From Durusdinium trenchii (taxonomy: Eukaryota > Sar > Dinophyceae > Suessiales > Symbiodiniaceae), in NCBI GenBank assembly GCA_963970005.1, contig CAXAMN010026439.1:206235-270234 (forward strand): DNA of 64,000 nucleotides, in the 5' to 3' direction. The notes below the pieces were generated by a model. The model did no database searches. It was not told where the DNA came from and saw only the letters and a list, made by a program, of their open reading frames with translations. Position 1 is the first letter of the stretch. The number at the start of each line of letters is the position of its first letter. The position numbers and the translations under genes were made by a program. Positions 12,217 to 23,100 of the stretch are shown in pieces.

Positions 12217-15200
12217 AGTAGTGAGTAGTGAGTAGTATCATAAGTAGTAGGAGTAGGAGTAGTTATCTAGTTATCGTAGTAGTGGTAGCAGCAGCAGCAG
12301 CAACAGTAGTTGTAGTAGTAGTAGTAGTTGTTGTTGTGGTCCAATATATGCTCAAGGGACTCAAGGGTGGTGTTTCATGTGCTCCAACACTTTGTGTTTT
12401 TTGAGTTGCAACGGTTGTGACGGTCGTGATAAGTTGTTGAGAGTTGAGGGTAAAAGAATGAATCGAGTTCACCTGCCATGCCACCGATGCAGGTGGCCCT
12501 GGAGATTGTTCTGGCTGCTGAAGTGTGTGCCGGATGCGCCAAGTGGAGTGCACAAGAGCTATTTGGCAAAACAATAGATCTTTTATATTATTCCTTGGAT
12601 TCAAACACAACAAATGATAGTGTTTAGTTTGTCAGCGCTTCAGCTTCAGTCAGTCACTTCAGCGTTGAAAGGCAATAGTCAATTGTGTGTGTGTGTCTTG
12701 AACATGCTGAAAATGCTACAAACCATGACAACGGTGACTGCGCCAAGACTCTAGGCTCTAGAGGCTCTAGAGCAAGAACTCTGTATTTTGTTGAGTGTCT
12801 GTTTGTGTTTGTATTTGGCTTGTTGTCGGATGATTGTTTTGGGGCTTTGAGTAGGGCTAAGGACCGTGACCAGGGCTAGTTGTGTCAGAAGAAGCTGACA
12901 ACTTACAATTCATTTATGCTGTGTTACATTACAGTTGTTTACTTTTTGTGTTGACATTGAAATAACCTCTACCCTCTAGCCTTTAAACCTATGGTACTCG
13001 AACAGATATCATCGGACTGTTGACTCATCAGCTGATTTCAGGAATAGCTATTGATCTTCTTGATGCAGACAGTGCAGCTTTGGAGCCAACCGCTCTGAAA
13101 CTCCGGAACATATGTCGTTCAGAGCTGGAGGTGATTGCAGTCACAGGCTGTGTTCCCGGGCAGAGCCAAATACGTGCAATACTCCTCCTGGCGGGCAGCC
13201 TGTTGCGCTTAGATACACAAGAGGTGGAAGGGTTGAATTCTACCATCAAAACTTGTGTGGCCCGCTCTCAAAACAACAGAATTTCTCTGCAGTTGCTTTC
13301 AGCACGCGTGTGCATGCGGAAGGTCATTGCACTCAACACCAATGGTTCCAGCAGAGTCAAAGACATAAAACCATTCGCTGCACAATTATCCAGGAGGGCA
13401 TTCCTGTTCTACAATGGTCATCAAGCATTGCTTTGTGATGATCAAAGGTGGAGGCCAACAACCAGTCAATCTTTGTCTATGACTTTGCCAAGGGCTGACC
13501 CTGCAGTGTACGATCCCCAGAAGCAGAATAACACCTCCATTGAGGGAGCCACGTGGGCTATGAAATACCATGCCAAATTTATGAAAGCGTTCAAGCCTTT
13601 CTGGAGGGCAAGAGACAAAACACCAAACCAAATGCTAGCTCTGGTGATCCCTTCAGCAACACGACCGTCCGTCGGTGTTTTGTACATTGGTTGCGCAGTG
13701 GCCAACTCACAGGTGGTGATGGCCAAACTGAAGCAACTGGAGTCAGGCAGCTACATCATGTCAGAGTTTCAGTTTGAAGAAAGCCAGATTGAGTCTGAAT
13801 CCGATGATGCTGAATTGTTCCAGAGGTCTTTGGCGATCATTGCTGGCTTGCATTCACTTGTGGAGGAGCGCAAGAGTTCCAAACAACATCTAAAGTTGCA
13901 AACTCAACATCTGGAACTGCAGTCTTCACAACAAATGTCAAGAGCGGCTATGTCTTCCAATGCGTGGGGCGAAAGAAGCACGTGTGTGATCTTCGTCCAA
14001 GATATGCAAGAAAGAAAAGAAAACACAATGCATTGCAAGGACCATCACAGCCTGTTGACTCGGAAGACCTGTCACAAGCACAGTTGTCACAAGTTCCAAA
14101 TGACAAAGATATCGCAATGGGTCTATTGCCTGATCAAGCTGATCATGCTTCTCCTGATTCCGATTGGGATGAATGTGATGGTGATGTGGATGACTTCGAT
14201 GACAAGAACGACATAGACAAAGAAGCTCTGATTAGGCGTATGATTTTTGAATGGGACGATGATAATGATGCTGGCGATGGAGCAGAGTCAGACTCATCAG
14301 ATCTATGTGAAGATGACAAGGCTGACTTGGACCGGTTGGAAGAATTAAATGGTGAGCTGGCGGCAGCTTGTGCAAATCAGCTTGCCACCAAAAGTGAAGA
14401 TGTGGTGGTCAAAATCGCTGACAAGGTTCAGAGTCGGTGTGAAACTACAGAGTTTCAATCTTCTACTGGAAGTCTACCTGATTCAGAGCAACAACAAGAG
14501 GCCTTGTTGCAGGAGGTTCTTTCTGGTGGGCTTTGGCAAGCTGGCAAGGACAATGATGATGAGCTTGCGGGCGCAGCAGCCAAACAATCTGTCGGACCAG
14601 TGACAGTGACTGACCGCATGGTTTCTGATTTCCAGGAAGATGTTAGTCAAACCATGGAAGCATTTCTGCAAAGTTGGCAAGCTGGTCTGATTGACTCCAT
14701 CAATGCATTGGTTTTTCGTAAAGAGAACAAGAATCAGGCCGTGAACAAAGAGCTGTCATTGATTCTCCATGTGCAGGATGAGTCAGCGGATGTACTGCTG
14801 GTTCAATGGTCTGCAAGCCACTTCAACCAGGGAAGGGAAATCCATTTGGACGAGGACAACAGGATCATCTGTCCAGTGAATTTTCTGCAACGAGCCAGAA
14901 CCTTTGACGATGGAGTTCATCTCATTCTTCCGTGTGTGGGGGAAATGGTGCGGCGTGTGCGGAAGGCAGATCGTCCATATTTACCCAAACCAGCATTGCA
15001 GTTAATGAAGCTTTACAAGCAGTCAGTGTTGTGCCATGGCAGAGAGACAGAGAAATCTATTGTCTTTGACGATGAGCAATCTGACATTGCTTGTGCAGTG
15101 TGTCATTCAACTGATTTGCGAGATACTGGAATGCGCTCTTGTGCTTTGTGTGGCTTGACGACACACAATGCGTGCAATGGTGTTGTGAAGTCCAAGTGCA

Positions 15201-15743
15201 CAAAGGCACAAATGGCTTGTATGTCGGCAGGTGAGAAGGCGACACAGTGCTGCATTGATATAATACCTCACATTCTTCTCAGCACTACTCAATCAGAGCA
15301 AGTTGGCTCAGCGATGGAAACACCTTGGAGTTCGTTACTTGAACCTGTGCATACAAGGCTTTGTTGTTTAGCATGTGCCTTGTTCGTTTGATGTTGTTTT
15401 TGTAAGAGATATTGTTCCTAATTCCTAGTGCAACTTCTAGCAGGGTGAGTGGTATGTATTGTTGTAAAAACATAAAGTATAAGTATGGTCCATGGTCCAT
15501 GGTCACTATGTCTGACCATATCTACAAGAGTTAGCTTTTGCTGGCAAACGGTCGACGTGTGGTGACTGTGATCAGTGGTTGCACATTCAAATGACTCACA
15601 TGAGGCTGATTGGGTTTGTGGCAAGCAACGCTGATCCAGACGTGGTTTGCCACAGGGCAACGATGTCACCTGCGCTTTGTTCGCTTTGCGTTCAATGGAT
15701 GGAACTGTTCCTTTGTCTTTTTACATCTTTTTTTTGTAATTGA
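8949..15743 (+). CDS. Gene A: transposase-like protein with hAT-like landmarks and PHD-like tail
   Basis: Exons joined by phase-consistent GT-AG introns: to 9820, 10145-10276, 10635-11020, 11435-12022, 13006-15230, 15535-15743 (TGA). An ATG at 8949 (MGDVYQHQQSW) is the best start seen, but the frame is open upstream. In order: a coiled coil (CELQERVDAYQKELKKARRE); SGDATNSGIW (a possible first catalytic Asp); CTDNGADQ; CLKHQLHLL; ISGRWGSI; LDTQEVEGLNSTIK; a long acidic region; and Cys/His clusters. The TDN..., C..H.L.L and ..RW.S landmarks occur in that order in hAT transposases, and VEGLNS could hold the final Glu. I recall similar proteins as repeated families in dinoflagellate genomes. A frame change near 13850-13930 is unexplained and may be a missed intron or a frameshift. 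The likely job is excision and integration of the host element; this is inference. Confidence 0.6.
12109..12340 (+). repeat. Interrupted TAG/GTA trinucleotide microsatellite in a gene A intron
   Basis: Long runs of TAG units with TTG and CAG interruptions lie inside the intron 12023-13005 of gene A. There is no coding role; the reverse-strand poly-threonine frames here are artefacts of the repeat. Confidence 0.85.
13964..15743 (+). other. C-terminal part of gene A: acidic region and PHD-like Cys/His clusters
   Basis: After the frame change the reading frame is open to the GTGAG donor at 15231. A basic patch (RYARKKRKHN) is followed by a strongly acidic stretch (DSDWDECDGDVDDFDDKND) and a globular segment ending KADRPYLPKPALQLMKLY. 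The cluster CAVCHSTDLRDTGMRSCALC then runs on to THNAC. The last exon adds CGDCDQWLH, the C-x2-C...W-x-H pattern of the second half of a PHD finger. PHD fingers usually bind histone tails or mediate protein contacts. Dinoflagellates package DNA largely without nucleosomes, so the target here is unclear. Confidence 0.5.
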
Positions 15744-17971
15744 CAAATCCCGTTCAATGTGCAATGGACTGTTGTTGAAGTTGGTGATTGAGACGAACAG
15801 TTGAGGTACAGTCCCAGGCCAAGGTTAGTAGGCAGGTATACAGTAGACGGCAAGAGTCAAGAGCCAAAAGCTAATACTTTATGAATCAATGTGTGCCACG
15901 GTGTGTGCGAAAAGCTTTGTGTTGTTTAATTGATCAAGTCGTAAAACAAGTGTGTTCTGCAATGTATCTTCTTTCATTCATCAGTCATCAGTCATCAGTC
16001 TGTTGAATGTGATTGGCTACACACAGTTGTACCACATGTCAGCCTGTGTCAGCTAGCAGCTAGCTAAGACAAGCACAGCGCTACTACCGGCTACTACCCA
16101 AGGTTGGCAGCAGCTTGACATTGTGGTTGTGATGAAGATTGTTCAGTCAAGTTCATGATGCAGGCATTGTACCTGGCGCGCGCGCGCGACGCATGTGATG
16201 AATTGACAGAAGGTGGCAGGAGTTTGGTCGCAGGTTACTTACCGCTACTACTACTACTACGACTACTGCATGTTTGTGTGTTAATTTGTGGCAAAGTGGT
16301 GAACCAAGTTCAAGTGCCCAGAGTCTGCACAGAACCAGACTGACTGACTGAATGATTTGAATGCGTTGGTAAGATTTCCCATAACAACATGTTTGCAAAG
16401 AAATGATCGCTGGCGCATGGGCTGAACATATTCATTGCATATATATATATATATATTGTGTCACAAAAAAAACACTCAAGACTGACGCCAAAAACCATTT
16501 AGTTTGACTTCGGACACCTCTTTGTCATAAACAATGATAATCAACGACCAAACGACTTTACATTGGTATGTTCTTGCATCGCAGTTGCAGGCAGCAAACA
16601 AGGAGATTGACATTAGTGGGCGCAGTGGATGAAACGGACAATGAAATTCACGTGCGATGCTGGGCTTAATGTGACATTTGCGCATTAATGTAATAGCAAG
16701 ATAAACATGTGTCAATTGTTTCTTTGTATGAAACAATGATTATAAATCTGGTGCTTTGCTCAAATAATACACTCATCATCACTCATGGCTTGGACTACCA
16801 CAATAGTACTATTCTTTCTCTTGTTTCAGGCTTCTATGTTTGTTGCTCTTAGGAGTTGTGGGCTTGGTATGGCTCTGGGGGAGATGAGCTATGCTAGAAT
16901 TCATTGAGAACACAGTTCTCCTCTTTGTGGCAGTTGCTGCTTGAAAGTGAAATATGCATTTGCATTTACACTTACAAGCCGTTGCAAGACTACAAACTAC
17001 ATATGTTCAGCGATTTGCTTTTCTAAGCAAAGTAATTGTCATTGTGATGAGTTGTGATTATCAATTACGATGTTTATTATTCATGTCTGTGGTGTGTGGC
17101 ATTCTGTGGGTGTAGTTTCCTAAATATGTGATTCTATTGATTGTACTTATATGATATCGGACTACTGCGATTGATGTTTGACCGACCCATGCCCATGCCA
17201 GTAGTTGTTGATCGCGAGGCTGTGCCGCTAAACAGTTGGACGTCAAGATGGAAGACTGTCCACCGCCATGCTTGCTTTCACATGATGGTCTTTGCAGCAA
17301 TGGTAGGCCAGTGCAATGGAGTTTTATTTGTGAGGCTGCAAGGTTGTGAGGACTGTGTGGACAAGCAGTGGACATGCAAGGCAATTGGAAATAGGTTTAA
17401 CGAATCAGGCGGTTAGGTGGTTAGTCTTTTACATTATTAGTGTAAACATAATATTAAAAATATGTCAACGATTTTACAAATATAGTTCAGCTTGATGAGG
17501 CTTTGAGAGTATGTGCTATGGGTGCATATTGCAGCGTCTAATGGAAATGTGAACTGTAAACACCATGGTAGATTGTTAGACTTCTAGACTTCTTGCCATT
17601 GTCGTTCAGTACATATTGATAAGTATGCAATGCGCTGTAATTGCAGCAATGTTTTGTTTTCGCACACATTGATAGGCAGCGTGCGCCGTAACCTTTGCTG
17701 ATGGAATTGATCTATGCAACGCGGTGTCAGTGCGGTGTCCCAGAGCTACTCATTGATTCATTAGCCTAAAGACTATGGATGAAAGCGGATGATGTTGTCT
17801 CCAATCATGACCACGCCTAATGGTAATCCTTTTGATGTTTCGCAGCTTTGACGTGATATCATTATAACTGATGTGTGATGTGTGTGTGTTGCGTTGTTTG
17901 TTGGCTCAATATAGAGTCTGTGCAGGTTGAAGAGGAATAGACGCTGCTAGTGAACTTGCTTCCAAGTACCA
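15744..17971. other. Intergenic region after gene A, inside the transposon
   Basis: AT-rich DNA with short simple-sequence tracts: GCGCGC near 16178, CTACTACTACTAC near 16245, and TA repeats at 16438-16456. A short frame around 17160-17416 has no recognisable feature. I see no gene here. Confidence 0.5.
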
Positions 17972-18676
17972 ATGGCGTCTAGTGTGCTGATGGGGCGGTT
18001 AGTGGACAAACGTCCTGCTAAACCGGAGCCAGAGCCCGAGCCTGAACCAGGCTTTGTTTGTTCACCAGCAAACGACGTTGCGTCTGACAATGCACCAGGA
18101 TCATCAACTGATGTCCCTGTCTCTGGATCCTCTGGAGCTTCTTCAGAAGATTTTGACATGGAGATTGAGATGGCGTCACACTCGCCCTCCTTGTCAAACA
18201 TACCAGGCTCTTCAAATGACATATCAAATGATGATGTTGATATGATGAGTGCTCGCGCAGCTCCTGCAACACCACCTGGAGTGGAAGCACGTGTTCATTT
18301 GATACGGCCAATGGGAATGGAATCCGAGAGTTCAGGTTCATCAACACCAGATGCAGCTTTGAATGCTGGAATTCCGCTGAGCACTGCCTTGGCGGCAGGC
18401 TTTGATGTCTTTCAGATTCGAGGGCACTTGTACGCATGGATTCATGATTATGAAGAGTTTGTGTGTGAAGATGATTCGGGTAATTTGATTCCTCGCACTC
18501 CTGAACGACCACACGGCTTTACTCAACCAGGGACGCCGCCGGGACCTCCTCCTACTCCTATGACGATGCCGTCATCAGCTTCAATGACACCGCCATTGCC
18601 TCCTCCTATGACACCACCGGCCCTCACAAATGAAAGGGAGCGTTCAAGATCTAGGCGACGGACAAACCATGAGTAG
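17972..18676 (+). CDS. Hypothetical 234-residue acidic/proline-rich protein
   Basis: A complete open frame from ATG (ACCAATGGCG context) to TAG. The N-terminus has a PEPEPEPEPG run. The middle is Ser/Asp-rich. A short globular-looking part (AGFDVFQIRGHLYAWIHDYEEF) follows, then PPGPPPTPMTMP-type repeats and a basic end (RERSRSRRRTNHE) that could be a nuclear signal. No domain is recognised. It lies between genes A and B on the same strand. It could be a single-exon gene of the element or the 5' exon of a longer gene, because the frame has no obvious internal introns. Confidence 0.45.
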   Translation: MASSVLMGRLVDKRPAKPEPEPEPEPGFVCSPANDVASDNAPGSSTDVPVSGSSGASSEDFDMEIEMASHSPSLSNIPGSSNDISNDDVDMMSARAAPATPPGVEARVHLIRPMGMESESSGSSTPDAALNAGIPLSTALAAGFDVFQIRGHLYAWIHDYEEFVCEDDSGNLIPRTPERPHGFTQPGTPPGPPPTPMTMPSSASMTPPLPPPMTPPALTNERERSRSRRRTNHE

Positions 18677-18689
18677 AGCAAATCTTTTG

Positions 18690-19180
18690 ATTTTGATAGT
18701 GCCATAATCCAAAATGGAAAATGGCATCATTAAATCCGGAATAAATGGAATTGACATCCAGAAAGTCACACTTTGGCATTTAACATTGGGTTATATGTGC
18801 GTAGTGTATTGGTTTTCTGTTTTATGTTCATGGTAATGTAGACATAATATATAGCATACATGGTTTAAAGTGTGCCAGTCATTGTGTGGCCAGGATGTGT
18901 CGGATAGCTGACTGCTTAACTTATGCGATGTGTCAAAAAAACTTGAGTTAAAGAGCTAAAGTACATTTAGCTGCATAATGTCTTTGTGTATCAACACATG
19001 TCTCATGAGTAAAACAAATACAAACACGCATGTGCTATATGTATTGTGTATGTTGCTTTTGAATCAAAAACATATATTAACAATATTAATTGCAAACAAC
19101 TCAGTCAATTATGTAATACATACAACATAATATAATGCAATTGATGATGATATTAATATTATATATGGTAAATCTTTAAA
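18690..19180. other. AT-rich non-coding stretch
   Basis: About 500 bp of AT-rich sequence with tracts such as AATATTAATATTATATATGG and no open frame of note. It separates the proline-rich frame from the minisatellite. Confidence 0.5.
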
Positions 19181-19184
19181 GAAT

Positions 19185-19575
19185 TGTAGATCTAGGGCAG
19201 GCAACCCTTGGGTCAGGTAGGTTTGCATATGATCTAGGGCAGGCCGCCCTTGGGGGGAGGTCTAGGGCAGGCCGCCCTTGGGGCAGGGAGGTCTAGGGCA
19301 GGCCGCCCTTGGGGGGAGGTCTAGGGCGGTCCGCCCTTGGGACAGGGAGGTCTAGGGCGGGCCGCCCTTGGGGCAGGNNNNNNNNNNCAGGGAGGTCTAG
19401 GGCGGGCCGCCCTTGGGCAGGGGAGGTCTAGGGCAGGCCGCCCTTGGTGCATGGAGGTCTAGGAGATAGCCGTCCTTGGATCAGGCAGGTCTAGGGCGGG
19501 CCGCCCTTGGGAGGTCTATAGGACAGGCTGCATTGTCTAGTAGGAGAGCCTAGGGCAGGCCGTCCCTAGGATATC
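19185..19575 (+). repeat. GC-rich minisatellite with an assembly gap
   Basis: About ten units of roughly 30-36 bp follow the consensus GTCTAGGGC(A/G)GGCCGCCCTTGG(G)..CAGGGAG. Each holds a near-palindrome, GGGCGGGCCGCCC, able to fold into a hairpin. Ten N at 19378-19387 mark an unresolved join, so the true copy number is unknown. A single diverged unit sits at 27768-27800 inside gene C. Confidence 0.9.
19378..19387. other. Assembly gap (10 N)
   Basis: Ten undetermined bases lie in the middle of the minisatellite. Length and continuity across this point, and hence the exact size of the giant transposon, are not certain. Confidence 1.
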
Positions 19576-20148
19576 TAGTGAAGTTGACTTTAAGTAATTA
19601 TGGTGTTCTTGACTAGATACTGAAGTAACCTAAGGGAACCTAGATGAGAACCACTAGATAGTTCACTAGTACTTATATTTATATACTATGTCACACCATC
19701 ACATCATATAAACTATGTTGTTTGCTGATTTTATGTGTATTTATCTCCGAGGTCGAATGCTCTTGAACTTTGCCATCAATGAACAGATGGTGCGCAAATT
19801 CCGTTTTTGTTTGAAGGGAGAAGAAGAAATAGCATTTATCACAATTGTTGCTGCTTTTACATTGTCAGTAATATTGACATTTGCAGTTTGCATTGTTTGT
19901 CAAAGAATCAAAGATATGGAGAATGTCACAAATGTAACAAGATTGTGTGCGGTCCGCATGCTGTTTGTATAGCAACTTTGTAGTGTGAGCAGTGAACACA
20001 AATTTGATGCATCACATAAATTAATAAATAACATTATATGCATACACATATTTTTTATATATTGTTTCTCAACAACTACACAACGCACTTATGTTGTTTG
20101 ATACAGAACGCGTGCACGTGTGCCTGAGCCTGGGGCGGCTATAGTGAC

Positions 20149-23100
20149 ATGGCTTCGATGGACAGACAGGCTGATGGTACAGTGCGTGCAGATTCTGAAA
20201 CTGCAGTCTTGTTCATTGCAGATTGGGACGCTCCCGAGTTGACACACTCTGCGCCGAATGCTTTGCACTGGTCGAAGAAGTTCTTTATGTTCAGGACTGT
20301 TACTGTTCGACTGTTCTCTTTCAAATGTGTTCCTGTGTGCTTGTAACTTGTTGCACACAAGCAGTAAACATTAATATTGTTTAATATTATCTAATATTTA
20401 ATATTTAGAAGACCTGTTGTTGTCAACATGTGTTATTTCTGTGGTAGTCAGGACAGCAGGCCCCAGCAAAAAGCTTACTCAGCAAGATTGCCCGACTGTT
20501 GCTCTTGCCATTCCACAGAAGCCAGGTTCCATTGAGGTTGTTTGCACAACAAAAATGGTACATGCTATGATTGTGTACGACAACAAATATTCGAAGTCCT
20601 ACGTCGACACATTGAACAAGAAATACTCCACCGCATACAATTTGGATGAAATCCGAAAGATGTGTGGAATTCGAGGAAAAGCTTCAGCCATCTATTGCTG
20701 TGTGATGAATCATGTGGATGTGTTTCAGCAGCGATTGCTTGTGGAATGTCGATCGAGAAACGGTTGGGGAACCGCATCGATTCCGCTCTTTGTTTCCAAA
20801 TCCATTGACCATTGGGTCAGAAAGAGAAAGATTGATGATGGTGGTGGTGATTATGATAACAATCAAGCATCTACAAGTACATCATCAGAGTCGCCTGCCA
20901 AAACGGCACGCCTGAACAACGAGAATGACACTGTGAGTGGCCATGATAATCACCTTGGTCTTGGAGAAACATCGCATGAACACTCTGCTATTTCTCAGGC
21001 TTCAAGTGTTGTTTTGAGTGAGCTTCTCGTATGCACAAGAAGGAACACCGGTTAGTGTTTTTATTTGTTTAGTTAGTTTTGTTGTTAGTCTGATGTCAGA
21101 ACATACATACGTACAGACTGACAAACATGTTTATGAGTTTATGACTATGTGACTATGTGTTTGTGACTGTGCGTCTACTATTAGTACGTTATGTTGACAA
21201 ACCTTAGGACGGCGCCGGCGCAAGATGCAACAGCCAGAGACATTGAACAGAACATGGCATTGGATTCAGAAGTTCCAGAAGAACCTGATGAAACATATGA
21301 AAAGCCTGAGCTTGATGAGTCACAAGAACCACAACTTCAACCACAACCACAAGAAGCATCATCAGGTGTTGTCACTGAGTTTGTCGAGCCGGTGGAGGAG
21401 GTCTTGGAGCCGGATAACGTGGAACCACAAGCTAAAGCCGATGGTGTCAGTCCTTCAAGTCCAGGTGGTGATCCGGTGTGTAAGACACCATTGCTGCCAG
21501 ATGATGCTGGACCTGCTGAGGCTGAGGCTGAAACCATGACTCAACTGACTCAACTACATCAGCCTCAAATTGATTCTGTTCATTGTGGAAGCGCAGCTTC
21601 ACCAACTCCAGAGAAAGAGGAGACAGTGCTTGCTCACGATGCAGATGATGATGATGATCATCATCATGATGATGACACCAAGGACCAACGACCGGTGACC
21701 AAAGACAAAGCTAGCTTAGTTGCACTCACATGCAATCAAACAAACAAAGGCATTGACGTTGCACGGTGCGGTGCACTGGGCACTGGTGCAATATGCATAT
21801 TGTTTATTGTAATCACTCTGGTATTGGTGTCGTGTATGTGTATGTGCATTAGGTTTACGACACATTTAAATCTAACATCTGACAATGATAACCCTGACCC
21901 TTAGGCATGTCCAAACTCACCTCTGAACACGTTCCACCACCTTACATTACTTACCTAACTAATGATAATGACACTAGCCATCACCAGGACACTGATATGC
22001 TTAATTGCCATTTGATATATAAGTGAACACAGCGAGAACAATAACAATATCAATAGCTGTTACATTAGCCTACATTAGCTTGACTTTCAATGTGTCAGGA
22101 CTCTTTGATGCAGAATGGACAAGCCAATCAGACCATTGAGTCTGATTCACGCGACGCAGCAAGAGGTGCCGATCTCCAAGAGCAACCTGTTTGTTCCAAC
22201 TCTGTGCAGCCCACGCCATGTTCTTTCACACTGGACACGAACACAGTGCGCAATCTTGATGATGCCAACAGACACTTTGCCCAATGATTTCAGTCCCAAG
22301 GTTTTGAGATTCACAATACACTACACTATATTTTTCTTACTCTCACACTTCTATCTTCTAGATCGCTTGTTGCAGTTTGTCAGTTAGGTTTGTCTTTTGT
22401 TCTTAGGCCTTAGGCCTAGGCTGGCATTGGCGACAGAGTTGCACAGTCATGTTATATATATTGAAATCAATCGATGGGGTAAACTGTTTATGATATTCAA
22501 TGTTCTGAGGATGGCCAGCCTTTATTTGCAACAAATATGCAGCTTCAGCTGAATGCCACAGCAATTGCAACCAGACACTACTTGAGGATTCCTCAATGCA
22601 CTTAGATTATGAACTTGCGTGCGGTCATGGTATGAGCAAAAACGAACTAGATTCTCTGGCCGCTTTGGTGGAACGTATGAGTATTTCCTCAGTGTCGACA
22701 GCGTATAGTGGCATTGATTCGCCAATGACAGCATGGCTACAACTCCTGGCGGCTCTTGAAAGTGAATTCAATTTGGATATTGGACGTCCAAAACACTTAT
22801 TCTCCATAGAGTGGAATGAGCATTGTCAGACAGAGTTGCGCGCACACCCATGTGAGGCCGAGTGCCTGTTTGGCGATATCGCTGAATTTTTGCACCCTCT
22901 CCTGAGATGCCAGCTCAATGACCTTCAAGAACGAAACAAACTGACTTCAGTCTTGCTTCCAGTCGTCAAAGACACTCCAGAGAAGGCAATTGTTTCGCTT
23001 TTCAGCTGCATACATGTTGGCAATTGTCTTTTGATTATTGTATATTATTATATATTTGTTTATGGTTTACAACTCACAATCTCACTGGAGCCTCTACTGG

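Noticed and set aside
12038..12613. Threonine-rich minus-strand frames
   Set aside because: They are translations of the TAG/GTA microsatellite.
10670..13250. KDZ (Kyakuja-Dileera-Zisupton) transposase assignment for gene A
   Set aside because: KDZ elements are known to carry DNA-modifying genes, but their characteristic motifs were not seen in gene A.
21720..21904. Apparent membrane helix at the end of a gene B open frame (AICILFIVITLVLVSC)
   Set aside because: It lies after the GC donor at 21710, so it is intron sequence.
22660..22800. Short matches to terminal-repeat strings (GGTGGAAC, TTGGACGTCC) that might close an element starting at 21902
   Set aside because: They fall inside a methyltransferase exon, match only 8-10 bases and have no duplicated flank.
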